Below are positions 42,084 to 49,990 of a DNA stretch of 49,990 nucleotides, one piece after another. The notes under the pieces were generated by a model. That model ran no database searches. It had not been told where the DNA came from and worked only from the letters and a program-made list of their open reading frames with translations. Each line of letters starts with the position of its first letter. The first letter of the stretch is position 1. The DNA is from Cupriavidus sp. IDO (GTDB lineage: Bacteria; Pseudomonadota; Gammaproteobacteria; Burkholderiales; Burkholderiaceae). The stretch is taken from NCBI RefSeq assembly GCF_000812465.1, contig NZ_JWMA01000146.1, forward strand, positions 1-49,990, given 5' to 3'. The position numbers and the translations under genes are program-made.

Positions 42084-43916
42084 ATGGGTAATTTGACCAA
42101 CCACAGCCGCCGCAGGCTTACCGCTTGGCTCTGGTCTTCTTCATTCCTGTTCGCCAGTTATTTTCTGGTCGGCGTCTTCGGTCGATTCCCATGGAAGGCT
42201 GATGAGCCGTACTCGTTCGGTATCGTTTGGGAAATGCTCACAGAAGGGCATTGGCTGGTCCCGTATGTTGCCGGCGAGCCGTTTGTCGAAAAGCCGCCGC
42301 TGGTCTACTGGCTAGGCGCACTCAGCGCGCGGCTGCTGCCAACCCTTCCGCCACATGAATCGTCAAGGCTTGCCGTCGTAGTATTCGTGGCGCTTTCTGT
42401 GGCGGCGCTGGCCTACGTTGGCGTGCTTATCCATGGCGAAGCGAACCTGCTTGCCGTCCGGTCCCTTGCCGCCAGGCGGGCGGGCAATAACCAAGGCCCA
42501 GGAGCTTCGGCATTCGGCGCTCCCACCTGCGCACTACTGACGGTTTGCGCGCTCGCAGGGACGGTTGGCTTTGCCGAGCACATTCACAAGTTGCTAGCGG
42601 ATGTCGGGCAACTGGCCGGCGCAGCAATTGGTCTGGCGGGTCTGGTGCACATATCCGTCAAGGCAAGCCCGTCGGATTCCCGGTGTGGCGGACTCCTGCT
42701 TGGGATTGGATGCGGCATCGCGTTTCTATCGAAGGGCCCGCTCATTCCTGGTGTCTTCGCGATGACAGTCGCCTTGGCGCTGACCCTGCCTGCATACCGC
42801 GAGGCGCAAAAGGTAAAGGCTTTCGCCATCGCAGCGGCCGTGGCAGCTCCCGCGATGTTGAGCTGGCCGCTGTTGCTTTGGATGCAGGACCCGGCTCTAT
42901 TCCATGAGTGGATATGGGACAACAATCTTGCCCGCTTCTTCGGCCTGGTCAACCTCGGAGGGCACAACGAGCCAGCCTATCCCCGCCTGCTGGGTATCCT
43001 TGCCCTGGGCCTGCCGACGGTTCTGCCGGTCTTGTGGCTTACCTTTCGCTTTTTACGGACGCCTTCATGTACGTCCCGGCTGCTGGGGTCGGTCACGCAA
43101 TCCAGCGGGTACCTCATCATTTGCTTATACCTGATTGCAGCGCTGGCCGCCTTGCTTTTCGCTGGAAGAATTCGCGACGTCTATGTCATGCCCGCGCTGT
43201 TGCCAATGGTCCTGCTGGCACTGCCGTATCTTCTTAGGCCGCCGAGTGCAGGGGAACGGTATCTCTCCAGATTATTGGCATTCGTATTCCTGGTAGCCGC
43301 ACTGACAGTATGGGTTGTGTGGGCTGAGCTTGTCGCCAATGGGCGAGTCCATCTGAGTTCGCCTCTGGCCGGCGGGCTGTCTCGGTTCTTGCCCTTGGAC
43401 TTTGAGATGCCGCTCTCAATTGGGTCTGTGGCGAGTGCCCTCGTGTGCCTGGCTCTGTGGGGCTTCGCCTCCCGCCTTGCTCCCATAAAGTCTCCGCTGC
43501 TGACCTGGTGCAATGGCTTCGCACTGCTTTGGGCCACGACGGGCTTGATGTGGTTGCCCTGGATTGATGCAGCCAGAAGTTATCAAGAGACCTTTGGCAC
43601 CATGCGGCCCTACCTCGCGACATCGAAGACATGTGTCGCAACGCATTACCTTGGCGAGTCCGAGCGTGCGATGCTGAACTACGTGACAGGTGTGCCGTTG
43701 GTTAAGTCGTACCTTGGGCACAGCGCTTGGGGAGATGTCCGTCGCCCCAATCCGGCTGCGCAATCCTGTGATTTATTGGTTGTGGAATTCAAGGCGAAGA
43801 TTCCTGTTGCTCGCATAGACACCGCCAATTGGGAGCTGCTATTGATTGCGGCAAGACCGGCAGAGACTGATGAGCGGTTCGCTCTCCTTCGCCGCAAGGC
43901 GGTAGGGGCGGTATAG
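42084..43916 (+). CDS. PMT-family (GT39/ArnT-like) membrane glycosyltransferase
   Basis: This ~610-residue integral membrane protein has about a dozen hydrophobic helices and a soluble C-terminal part from ~residue 510. The first periplasmic loop carries WKADEPYSFG, corresponding to the catalytic Asp-Glu of GT-C transferases, and PFVEKPPLVYWLGA, the ArnT/PMT signature. These enzymes transfer a sugar from a polyprenyl-phosphate donor to lipid A or proteins on the periplasmic side. No arn genes are nearby, so the acceptor is unknown. The ATG at 42084 was preferred over an in-frame TTG 21 bases upstream; neither has a strong ribosome site. Confidence 0.85.
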   Translation: MGNLTNHSRRRLTAWLWSSSFLFASYFLVGVFGRFPWKADEPYSFGIVWEMLTEGHWLVPYVAGEPFVEKPPLVYWLGALSARLLPTLPPHESSRLAVVVFVALSVAALAYVGVLIHGEANLLAVRSLAARRAGNNQGPGASAFGAPTCALLTVCALAGTVGFAEHIHKLLADVGQLAGAAIGLAGLVHISVKASPSDSRCGGLLLGIGCGIAFLSKGPLIPGVFAMTVALALTLPAYREAQKVKAFAIAAAVAAPAMLSWPLLLWMQDPALFHEWIWDNNLARFFGLVNLGGHNEPAYPRLLGILALGLPTVLPVLWLTFRFLRTPSCTSRLLGSVTQSSGYLIICLYLIAALAALLFAGRIRDVYVMPALLPMVLLALPYLLRPPSAGERYLSRLLAFVFLVAALTVWVVWAELVANGRVHLSSPLAGGLSRFLPLDFEMPLSIGSVASALVCLALWGFASRLAPIKSPLLTWCNGFALLWATTGLMWLPWIDAARSYQETFGTMRPYLATSKTCVATHYLGESERAMLNYVTGVPLVKSYLGHSAWGDVRRPNPAAQSCDLLVVEFKAKIPVARIDTANWELLLIAARPAETDERFALLRRKAVGAV

Positions 43917-44058
43917 AGTCGACGCCGCCGTCCGGCGCGCCTGGTCGGAACGGCTCCTCGCTCAGACGCAGACGGGAAGAGGCATCCAAACGGCCGCCAA
44001 GCTCCCCCGGGGCGCCATCTCCGCCGCTGGCGCCTTGGATTTCCAAGAGGCTCGCCTT

Positions 44059-44388
44059 CTAGTCGTCGCGTCCGTGCCGGCCGTGTTCGCCGTGCTCGCG
44101 GTGGCCACGCCTACGCCATCGGCGCTCGCCCTGGTCGTCATCATCATCATCGCGGCCACGCCAGTAAGGAGCGGCGTAAACGGGCGCAGGGGCTACAACC
44201 ACGGGCCGGGGAACATACACCGGCTGCGGCGCGACATACACCGGTGGGGGCGCATAGACGGGTGCGGGCTCGGCGTAGACCACGCCCGGTACCCCGATGC
44301 CAATATCGACATTTACATGTGCTTGGGCCGTGGAAGTGATGGCCAGCATCGTGCCGCCAAGCGCTCCAATGATTGCCAGTCGTTTCAT
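44059..44388 (-). CDS. PXPV-repeat exported protein
   Basis: This 109-residue protein has a signal peptide (MKRLAIIGALGGTMLAITSTAQA). The segment HVNVDIGIGVPGVVY follows, then repeats of PxPVY (APVYAPPPVYVAPQPVY), and an Asp/Arg/His-rich tail (RGRDDDDDD; HREHGEHGRHGRDD). GAGGAAG precedes the start. It is probably periplasmic or on the outer surface. The acidic and His-rich tail could bind cations. It is a relative of 45391-45717. Confidence 0.78.
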   Translation of the reverse strand: MKRLAIIGALGGTMLAITSTAQAHVNVDIGIGVPGVVYAEPAPVYAPPPVYVAPQPVYVPRPVVVAPAPVYAAPYWRGRDDDDDDQGERRWRRRGHREHGEHGRHGRDD

Positions 44389-44582
44389 ATCTTCCTCAAG
44401 GCGAGTCGGGCGTAACTGTACCGGCACGAGGGCCATACCTCGGAGCATCCAACTGTAAAAATCTGTAACGTGAGCATCAGCGGATTGGTATTGGCTGGCC
44501 GCGCCACAAACGAGCTCTCGGTGTCTACAATTTTCAGCAAGACAATCATTCGACCCTGCCGCTCCGGGGCCAAGTTTCGGTC

Positions 44583-44774
44583 ATGGACATCTACCAGTTG
44601 CGTCTCATCTCAGCGGCCAGTCCTAGATGGCTAAGCGTCGAACACAAGGGGCGAGTGGCCGTTGACGACAATAAGGTAACGCTGGACGGGGAGCGGCTTG
44701 AGATAGTTGGCGTGCAGCGGTCACGCCGAAGGCAGGCAGTCACAGTTGCCTCCGGCACTTTGCTCGAAGTTTAG
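44583..44774 (+). CDS. Possible small protein
   Basis: A 63-codon ATG frame (MDIYQLRLISAASPRWLSVE, then EIVGVQRSRRRQAVTVASGT) ends 15 bases before the next frame. It has no recognised domain and only a weak ribosome site. Its composition looks protein-like. Confidence 0.35.
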   Translation: MDIYQLRLISAASPRWLSVEHKGRVAVDDNKVTLDGERLEIVGVQRSRRRQAVTVASGTLLEV

Positions 44775-44789
44775 CAACATTCCAATGGG

Positions 44790-45197
44790 ATGTTCGTCGG
44801 CGCCAAGGCGGAGGATGTCGATGATGCTCGAGCAGCGAAGGCAGCGAGGGAAGAGGCAGCCCGAGTCGCTCTTCATGAGAGTGAAGAGCGTCTTCGCACT
44901 CAAGCACTCACATTCAATGCGAGCCTAGCGATTCCAGTTCGGTGGGTGCCTGGTATCGTTGCAGATTCCTCGGGAATCCGCGTGGCGGTGCCTACGGAGG
45001 TGCTCGACCATGCTGTGCACGTCTTGCTAACGCAACCTTTTCGCCACGGGCGGCTGAGACGTGCGGCAGGCGATTTGCTCTGCAAGAGTTTGGGGCGCGC
45101 GAACAGTAAGCACCTATTCGCGCAAGGCCTCGATGAGCAGGTTGTGGTTACTTGCCCTGCTTGTATAACAACAGCAAAGCGCTGGGAGAGCATGTAG
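44790..45197 (+). CDS. Hypothetical protein, 135 aa
   Basis: This frame starts MFVGAKAEDVDDARAAKAAR, continues with an Ala/Glu-rich helix, and ends with TCPACITTAKRWESM, which contains a CPAC pair. No family is recognised and the ribosome site is poor. It may be co-transcribed with the preceding small frame. Confidence 0.4.
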   Translation: MFVGAKAEDVDDARAAKAAREEAARVALHESEERLRTQALTFNASLAIPVRWVPGIVADSSGIRVAVPTEVLDHAVHVLLTQPFRHGRLRRAAGDLLCKSLGRANSKHLFAQGLDEQVVVTCPACITTAKRWESM

Positions 45198-45390
45198 TAC
45201 CAAGTTATTCGGTCCAAGCTGCAGCGAGCTTAGTCGCATTGCCGCCGGTCTTCACAGCCCAAGCATCAACTGAACTGCTTGCTGGGGGCATGAACTGCGC
45301 CCCCCCGAATGTCATGTAGTTTTGGATATTCGCACAAGACGGCAGTCAGACGCGGAAGTCGTAGTTCTGTGACGGCGATGCACCCGACGT

Positions 45391-45717
45391 TCAATCATCA
45401 TAGTCATAGTCGTGCCAACGGTGCCACTCACGGTGGCGCTCTCGCCACATGTGTTCCCTCCATCGCTGCTCACGCCATTGGCGCTCCCTCCAAGCACGCT
45501 CGCGCCAGTCGTCATAGTAGGCAGGAGCAACAACGACAGGCTGTTGCTCGACCACAACGGGCGGCGGGCTGTAGACGGGGGCGGGGGCATAGACGGGCGC
45601 AGCGACAAACGGTACCGGGAAGCCGATGCCTACGCCAACATTCACATGAGCTTGCGCGCCGGTAGATGCGACAGCGGCGAGCCCCGCCAGGATGGCCAGC
45701 GACAAAAACTTTCTCAT
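45391..45717 (-). CDS. PXPV-repeat exported protein with WRE-rich tail
   Basis: This 108-residue protein starts at 45717 with a signal peptide (MRKFLSLAILAGLAAVASTG...AQA). Next is HVNVGVGIGFPVPFVAAPVY, then PxPV repeats (APAPVYSPPPVVV), a central PAYYDDW, and a tail of repeated WRER/WREQ units (ERQWREQRWREHMWRERHRE) ending HDYDYDD. AAAGGA lies nine bases before the ATG. It is the intact relative of the truncated copy at 41396. Confidence 0.78.
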   Translation of the reverse strand: MRKFLSLAILAGLAAVASTGAQAHVNVGVGIGFPVPFVAAPVYAPAPVYSPPPVVVEQQPVVVAPAYYDDWRERAWRERQWREQRWREHMWRERHREWHRWHDYDYDD

Positions 45718-46320
45718 GACTACGTATCCTTTGTGGGGGCACTGCCTACCTGAAATGCTCTCAGCCTTGGAAGGACTGGCGTGCAGGGCAGTCATGAGAG
45801 AAAACGAACCGAGTGACGTGCGTGTTGACCGAGTTGTCCCGGGATTTTGTATCCAAATCTGTCTTCTAGCGGGATGACAGGGCCCTCACGAGGCTGACTG
45901 AGGCTCTGAACTGACTGGCAGAGACAAGCAAGAGGGGCAGCTTGGCTAGCTTCGCACCGAGCAACGCCGGATAGCGATGCAAGCCCGAAATGTGTCCATG
46001 CCAGACGGCGTATCCCGAGGACCTCTCCGGCTTGGAACGTTGATAGTTCGGCGTGTAGGATGTGCGAGAGCAACGCAGGAAGGCGCCTAAGGGGAATTGA
46101 TGTGAGGGCTCCGGACTACTGTATCTCGCACCAGATGCACAGCGCGGACGTTCGCTCGCCACGCTGAAATGCTGCTGCAGCCCTGATTCCGGATTGCGCA
46201 CGAATCTACGCACGAGGCGATGGAGCATACGCCATCGGCACCGTCACTGATGCCCCGCCTGGTGCTCGGATGTCCCTATCCTGCTGCTTCGTGGCGCGTG
46301 GGCTCGCCAATTCCCGCTTA
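45718..46320. other. Region without a clear gene
   Basis: About 600 bases with no supported gene. Open frames on both strands lack domains and ribosome sites. It holds the leader of the 45391-45717 gene at its left edge. Confidence 0.4.
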
Positions 46321-46605
46321 CTATCGGATGTCGACCCTTGGTTGAATTATCACTGGGCCAGGTACGATGTACGTCGGTTGGGGAGCAGCAGGAACGGCGA
46401 CGTGCGAGCAGTCCCCATGCCGTTTTAGCTTTTGCTTGCCGTCCTTATAGTTGTACTCGTACTTGTACTCACACAACGGGTCTTTGTATTCGTATTTGTA
46501 GTGGTCACCATTGTCTTCGACCTTCGACTCGAACTCCCGAGCGTTGGCCGCAAAGGCAGTTGCTCCAAGCATAAGAGCACACACGACCATCGTCTTCCTC
46601 AACAT
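46321..46605 (-). CDS. Small exported protein with YKYEY repeats
   Basis: This 94-residue protein has a signal peptide (MLRKTMVVCALMLGATAFAANA). A Tyr/Lys/Glu-rich part follows (GDHYKYEYKDPLCEYKYEYN), with a Cys pair (PLCEY, GDCSH) that may form a disulfide, then a Pro/Val-rich end (PAAPQPTYIVPGPVIIQP) reminiscent of the PXPV proteins. GAGG precedes the ATG. It is likely periplasmic, with unknown function. Confidence 0.72.
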   Translation of the reverse strand: MLRKTMVVCALMLGATAFAANAREFESKVEDNGDHYKYEYKDPLCEYKYEYNYKDGKQKLKRHGDCSHVAVPAAPQPTYIVPGPVIIQPRVDIR

Positions 46606-46698
46606 CGCATCCTCGCTTCCGATATCAGTGGGACGCAATATACCGAAATAGCATTACACCGCTGTAAGCGACTGTAACTAGGCTGCCGCCCGATTCCA

Positions 46699-47070
46699 AT
46701 GCAGGCTGGCGGGCTTCCGTTTCATTTAGGACAGCCCATTCGGAGGGGGCTGGCAACGGAGAGGGTCGAAAAGGAATGGAGGCGTCCGGGTCATGTGAAC
46801 AGCATGGTCGAATACCTAGCAATCGTGCTCGACCTGCCCGAAGATGTATTGCAACTGACATTCAGCGAGGGCAGCCCGCATGTTTCCTGTCGATGTCATT
46901 GTGAGGCAGAGGCGCGAATCGGCGGGCTCGCCTCACGCGTCTTCGGCAGGAGGGCTCATGTTGTTTACATTCTCAGGCAGACACAGGATGTTGATGATGG
47001 AGCAACGGTCATTAAGGTGCCGGCAGCGAGTAGAGCACGCAGCCTAACAGTGTTACTTCGGCGCCGCTAA
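46699..47070 (+). CDS. Possible hypothetical protein
   Basis: This 123-codon frame has its most protein-like part from the ATG at 46804 onward (MVEYLAIVLDLPEDVLQLTF; HVVYILRQTQDVDDGATVIK). A GGAGG lies at 46779-46783. No domain is recognised. The true start is uncertain. Confidence 0.35.
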   Translation: MQAGGLPFHLGQPIRRGLATERVEKEWRRPGHVNSMVEYLAIVLDLPEDVLQLTFSEGSPHVSCRCHCEAEARIGGLASRVFGRRAHVVYILRQTQDVDDGATVIKVPAASRARSLTVLLRRR

Positions 47071-47192
47071 AGCAACGACTTAGACGTGCCGGCGCCGTGA
47101 GATGCTACCCAACCTGTAGAGGCAGTCATCGCGCACCGTCGTTGTCTGATACTCTCCTTGGAAGATTCCAGTCGCCTCGCTCCGGCAACAAA

Positions 47193-47220
47193 AAAGCCCT
47201 TCGCATTAGAGAAGGGCTTT
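47193..47220 (-). terminator. Rho-independent terminator of csp gene (47242-47445)
   Basis: A perfect 10-bp stem AAAGCCCTTC/GAAGGGCTTT with an 8-base loop is followed on the minus strand by a T-run. It lies 21 bases after the csp stop. Confidence 0.88.
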
Positions 47221-47241
47221 GCCGTCCAGGCTGCTCCGCAG

Positions 47242-47445
47242 CTAAAGCTTTCGAATCTGCGCAGCTTGCGGGCCTTTGGGCCCTTGCTTGACCTCAAACT
47301 CAACCTTGGCACCTTCATCCAGCGACCGGTATCCCGTGCCTTGGATTTCAGACTGGTGCGCAAACAAGTCTGCGCCGCCATCGTCCGGCGTAATGAATCC
47401 GAAGCCCTTCTCGTTGTTGAACCATTTGACAGTGCCAGTCGCCAT
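47242..47445 (-). CDS. Cold-shock domain protein (CspA family), copy 2
   Basis: This 67-residue protein is a near twin of the copy at 30075, with the same start MATGTVKWFNNEKGFGFI and DDGGADLFAHQ in place of DNGGPDLFAHH. RNP1 and RNP2-like motifs are intact. The ATG at 47445 follows GAGG; the longer frame upstream is the leader read as protein. The ~250-base leader to the next gene could hold a cold-inducible 5' structure as in cspA, but I did not fold it. Confidence 0.92.
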   Translation of the reverse strand: MATGTVKWFNNEKGFGFITPDDGGADLFAHQSEIQGTGYRSLDEGAKVEFEVKQGPKGPQAAQIRKL

Positions 47446-47701
47446 CTCGTCCTCGAAATTTCGTGCGCACGCGTCGCGTGCTAAGTCCCCAGACCTTAGA
47501 ATCTCGCAACGCTCAAGTATTGTCGACGGCAGTATGGCGCTGCGAAGTTCCAGCTTAGCCGAAGAGGTATGCGGGTGCCAAGCAATCGGCGGCTCAGGGT
47601 TTACCTCTCGGCCAGAGGGGTGATAATAGGGGACGAGTAGCTCGATGGGCTGGACGAGCAAATCGAGCACCTCCGAAATTAAGGGGCCGCATGAGTCGAG
47701 G

Positions 47702-48076
47702 TTACTCGGCCCAAACGGTATCGGCGTCCCGCAGTAGATGCCCGGCCAGGACGTAATCGCCAAGTTTCATGGCCTTCGCTTCCAAGGCTGCCAATTCTTT
47801 GGCAGTCAATTCGGTCAGCGCAAACTGGCAATAAAGATTGCGCTGACGAAACGTTAGCTTTGGGCGCTTCAAACCGGCAGTAAGTGCCGCTGGCGACTTG
47901 ACGGCAATACTCTCATGGCCGCGATACTCGACGCGGACTCCAACCTTCTCGCCCAAATGACTGAGTTCAGAAGCGTCTTGCCAGCCAGACTCATAGTCGA
48001 GTTCGATGAGTCCAACCCCCGCTGCTGCAAGAAGTCGAATGGCGTCCCCTTTGGTTCCAGCCCTTGCCGTCGTCAT
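47702..48076 (-). CDS. Unknown 124-aa protein, paralogue of the gene at 25302
   Basis: The protein is about two-thirds identical to the 25302-25709 product, with the same blocks ELDYESGWQDA, VEYRGHESIAV, SPAAL, TFRQRNLYCQFAL and LGDYVLAGHLLRDAD. A GGGGGGCA ribosome site precedes the ATG. It is cytosolic by appearance and unrecognised. It is followed in the same direction by a cold-shock gene 250 bases away. Confidence 0.75.
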   Translation of the reverse strand: MTTARAGTKGDAIRLLAAAGVGLIELDYESGWQDASELSHLGEKVGVRVEYRGHESIAVKSPAALTAGLKRPKLTFRQRNLYCQFALTELTAKELAALEAKAMKLGDYVLAGHLLRDADTVWAE

Positions 48077-48817
48077 TTCTGCCCCCCGTTCAAGTCTACC
48101 GGCATACGGGCCGCCGGCTCGCTTCTGCGTCTCATTGAGTTCAACTCATTGTTATTCACTTTGACCAATGGCAAGACTCGTTGCCTGGTGCCTGCCTCGC
48201 TATGAGGGAAAGTGCCTCTTAATTCTGACGTAAGGAAATTCTAAGTCAATATGGACCGGCCCGGAAGTCCTGCTACCACCCACGTGACTACCCGGCGACG
48301 CGGGCTCTCTTCGGCGGCCACAAATAAAATCAGTCACCATCTCCACGCGGCGTGTGAGTGATTCATAGAGGCCTGGTGGCCTTGAGGGGTGCTTGCTTCT
48401 ACAGGCGTTGGAGTGGCCGCAGCGCCCCACTGACATGGCTACCCGCTGCTACGAATTTCGTAGCGCAATCGCTCGCTGGACTTCGCGCGTCGAGCGAAGA
48501 CATGCCGTCCGGTCGGTCAGAAAATAGCCGCCACGAAAGTTGAATTCATATCAACTTGTGATACATCAATTCCGAGCCAATTTGCATGTGATAAGGCGAA
48601 CAAAAAGAGCACTAGGGATTATCCCGAATATGTCTGGTGATTGTATTGAACTGTCAGTGGCGTGCAGCTAAGATGAACGTTCCGGGTGCGAGAACAAGCA
48701 CCCGCCAGCCAGAAGCTCGCGTCCGAGAGGAAAGAAGCGGTCTGTGCAAACAGGCCAGCTGTCACGGACGGTAGTGAAGTCCCGTAGCAAAAATAGACCT
48801 ACAGCTTGGGAGACACT
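48077..48817. other. Region without a clear gene
   Basis: About 740 bases with no supported gene. The bases from ~48540 to 48680 are AT-rich and probably include promoters for the 48818 gene. Nothing else is identified. Confidence 0.4.
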
Positions 48818-49048
48818 GTGCTAAGTCATCATGAATTCGCCACCCTGGTACTGGTAAACGACAGCTCTGACGCTGCGGAGTTGGACAGCGCGGATGTGGA
48901 GGCACTGTGCGCGCGTCAACTGGTTACGCTTGAGCGTCTTGGGCCAAATCACAGCCGACCTCGAGTCACAACCCAAGGCTATGCTTTTCTCCAGGCTTTC
49001 GGGCGTGTTCGCGCAAGCGATTGTCGAGCACGACAGGCCTCTCAATGA
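48818..49048 (+). CDS. Small hypothetical protein, possible winged-helix
   Basis: A 76-codon frame starts at GTG with GGGAG seven bases upstream (LSHHEFATLVLVNDSSDAAE). The end TRVTTQGYAFLQAFG-like segment (RPRVTTQGYAFLQAFGR) resembles the wing and last helix of MarR-type folds (LTxxGxxFL). The function is unknown. It is 160 bases upstream of the phasin gene in the same direction. Confidence 0.55.
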   Translation: MLSHHEFATLVLVNDSSDAAELDSADVEALCARQLVTLERLGPNHSRPRVTTQGYAFLQAFGRVRASDCRARQASQ

Positions 49049-49209
49049 GCGCAATGCTATAAGCCTTAGAGACTGCCGGCGTTGGCGCTCTTGCGCCTCG
49101 GCGTGGCCCGCCAGGGTCACAATGCTGCAATCGTTATTCCCTTGATTCCCGCCCCATCGGAGCTCTCATCCGACAGCTCAGGTGGCGGGTCGCACTTAGG
49201 AGATGCAAA

Positions 49210-49776
49210 ATGACTCAGTGGTCCCCCGAGCAATTCAGTAAGGTGCAACTGGCAGGCATTGAAACCTTGGCCGGGCTAACCGGTAAGGCGTTTGAGGGCT
49301 TCGAAAAACTACTGGAGTTGAATCTGCAAACGACGAAAACAGCGCTGGCAGAGACACGGGAAGGCGCGAAGAAGGTCTTATCGGCTAAGGATGGGAAAGA
49401 ATTCGCCGAGTTGCAGATTGAATTCTTTCAACCCGCAGTCGACAACGTACTGGCGTATCGCCGTCAACTGCATGACATCCTGGCTGATATGCAGGCTGAG
49501 TTCGAGAAGGTCGTTGAGGTCCAATACACAACAAGCAAGGGCCAGTTGCAGGGTCTCATTGATAGCGCGGTGAGCAACGCGCCGACAGGCTCAACGGCGC
49601 CGTTGGCCGCCTGGCAGGAGGCCGTCAAGGCGACCACGACGTTCTATGAGTCGATGCAAACGACGGCAAAGCAGGCCGTGCAAGTAGCCGAGAGCAGTTT
49701 CAATACTGCGGCGGAGGCGGCCTCAAAAAGCATGCCACATCGTGCAGCAAAGGCCTCCCATGTAGCTGCAAAGTAG
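49210..49776 (+). CDS. phaP: Phasin (PhaP family)
   Basis: This 188-residue amphipathic helical protein coats polyhydroxyalkanoate granules. It opens with the family pattern MTQWSPEQFSKVQLAGIETL, followed by AFEGFEKLLELNLQTTKTAL and ELQIEFFQPAVDNVLAYRRQ. A lysine/alanine-rich C-terminus (HRAAKASHVAAK) follows. A GGAG ribosome site lies before the ATG. Length and layout match the TIGR01841-type phasins of Burkholderiaceae. Several phasin paralogues are usual in Cupriavidus; no PHA synthesis genes are in this window. Confidence 0.92.
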   Translation: MTQWSPEQFSKVQLAGIETLAGLTGKAFEGFEKLLELNLQTTKTALAETREGAKKVLSAKDGKEFAELQIEFFQPAVDNVLAYRRQLHDILADMQAEFEKVVEVQYTTSKGQLQGLIDSAVSNAPTGSTAPLAAWQEAVKATTTFYESMQTTAKQAVQVAESSFNTAAEAASKSMPHRAAKASHVAAK

Positions 49777-49893
49777 TTCGGCTTTGGCTCCTCGGTAGCG
49801 CCTTCAAGGTGCCTAAGAGGCAACCAAATTCTGGAAGATGGCGGGACTTGGTGAGTCGCTGAGCCCCGCATCACCCATGCGTACCATTGCTTA

Positions 49894-49990
49894 GAGCCCG
49901 TTTGAAAATTCGCCGTAGATGTGATCTAACGTTCGGATGTGGAAAGAAGAACATCGAGAGCGGCAGGCAAGCATGGCGGCCAAGACAAAG
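49894..49990 (+). mobile_element. Left end of a probable IS5-type element with partial transposase
   Basis: GAGCCCGTTTGAAAATTCG at 49894 looks like the terminal inverted repeat of IS5-family elements. A frame from the ATG at 49937 (WKEEHRERQASMAAKTK) runs open to the edge of the window and resembles the N-terminus of IS5-type transposases. The rest lies outside, so this is a tentative call. Confidence 0.45.

Noticed and set aside
45866..46228. A 120-codon minus-strand frame
   Set aside because: No ribosome site, no domain and an Arg/Ser-rich shadow-like composition.

Overview
The window reads as beta-proteobacterial DNA of the Burkholderiaceae, most likely Cupriavidus. The protein flavour supports this: an iron alcohol dehydrogenase nearly identical to my memory of the C. 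necator N-1 methanol dehydrogenase Mdh2, a PhaP-type phasin, many LysR regulators, short H-NS proteins, and PXPV/WRE-rich small exported proteins. This assignment comes from recognising sequences by eye; no search was run.

The left half (1-24.2 kb) is a run of compact metabolic modules separated by mobile-element scars. It starts with a truncated tyrosine recombinase, a group-III alcohol dehydrogenase and a LysR remnant. Next is a convincing D-apionate catabolic cluster on the minus strand: FCD-type GntR regulator, MFS acid-sugar transporter, apnO, the RuBisCO-like decarboxylase oiaX, and the DUF1537 kinase oiaK. A degenerate IS200/IS605 tnpB element that has cut into a doxX gene follows, then an esterase / LigB-type dioxygenase / NADP-binding operon with a divergent LysR gene, and a PAS-LuxR regulator. 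A BigR-type sulfide/persulfide module comes next (bigR, divergent blh, two YeeE halves, half a TauE, a TsdA-like dihaem cytochrome, a DUF2892 protein). After an ISL3 remnant there is an unusual locus with three RraA/HMG-aldolase-like proteins, a class I aminotransferase, an alpha/beta hydrolase and a LysR regulator.

The right half (24.2-50 kb) looks quite different: short genes, long non-coding stretches, many paralogue pairs and many broken genes. It holds nucleic-acid-binding and stress-type proteins (H-NS plus two H-NS fragments, a divergent Hfq, two cold-shock proteins, two SRAP/HMCES-type DNA-crosslink proteins, three ArsN2-like GNAT acetyltransferases) and many small exported repeat proteins (Gly/Met octapeptide lipoprotein, DVFTDGA repeat protein, three PXPV proteins, YKYEY protein). 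It also has a PMT-family glycosyltransferase, a pair of unknown 125-135 aa paralogues, a phasin, and pseudogenes of a diguanylate cyclase, a sulfatase and a CusF protein. The window ends just inside what looks like an IS5-type element.

The observations most worth following are: the triple-RraA/aminotransferase locus; the pair of SRAP proteins, one of which lacks the catalytic Glu and His; the 31-unit octapeptide repeat lipoprotein; the Hfq variant with Ser in place of the conserved His57; a roughly 78-bp hairpin-bearing dispersed repeat; and a shared 12-bp operator-like sequence in the apionate cluster.
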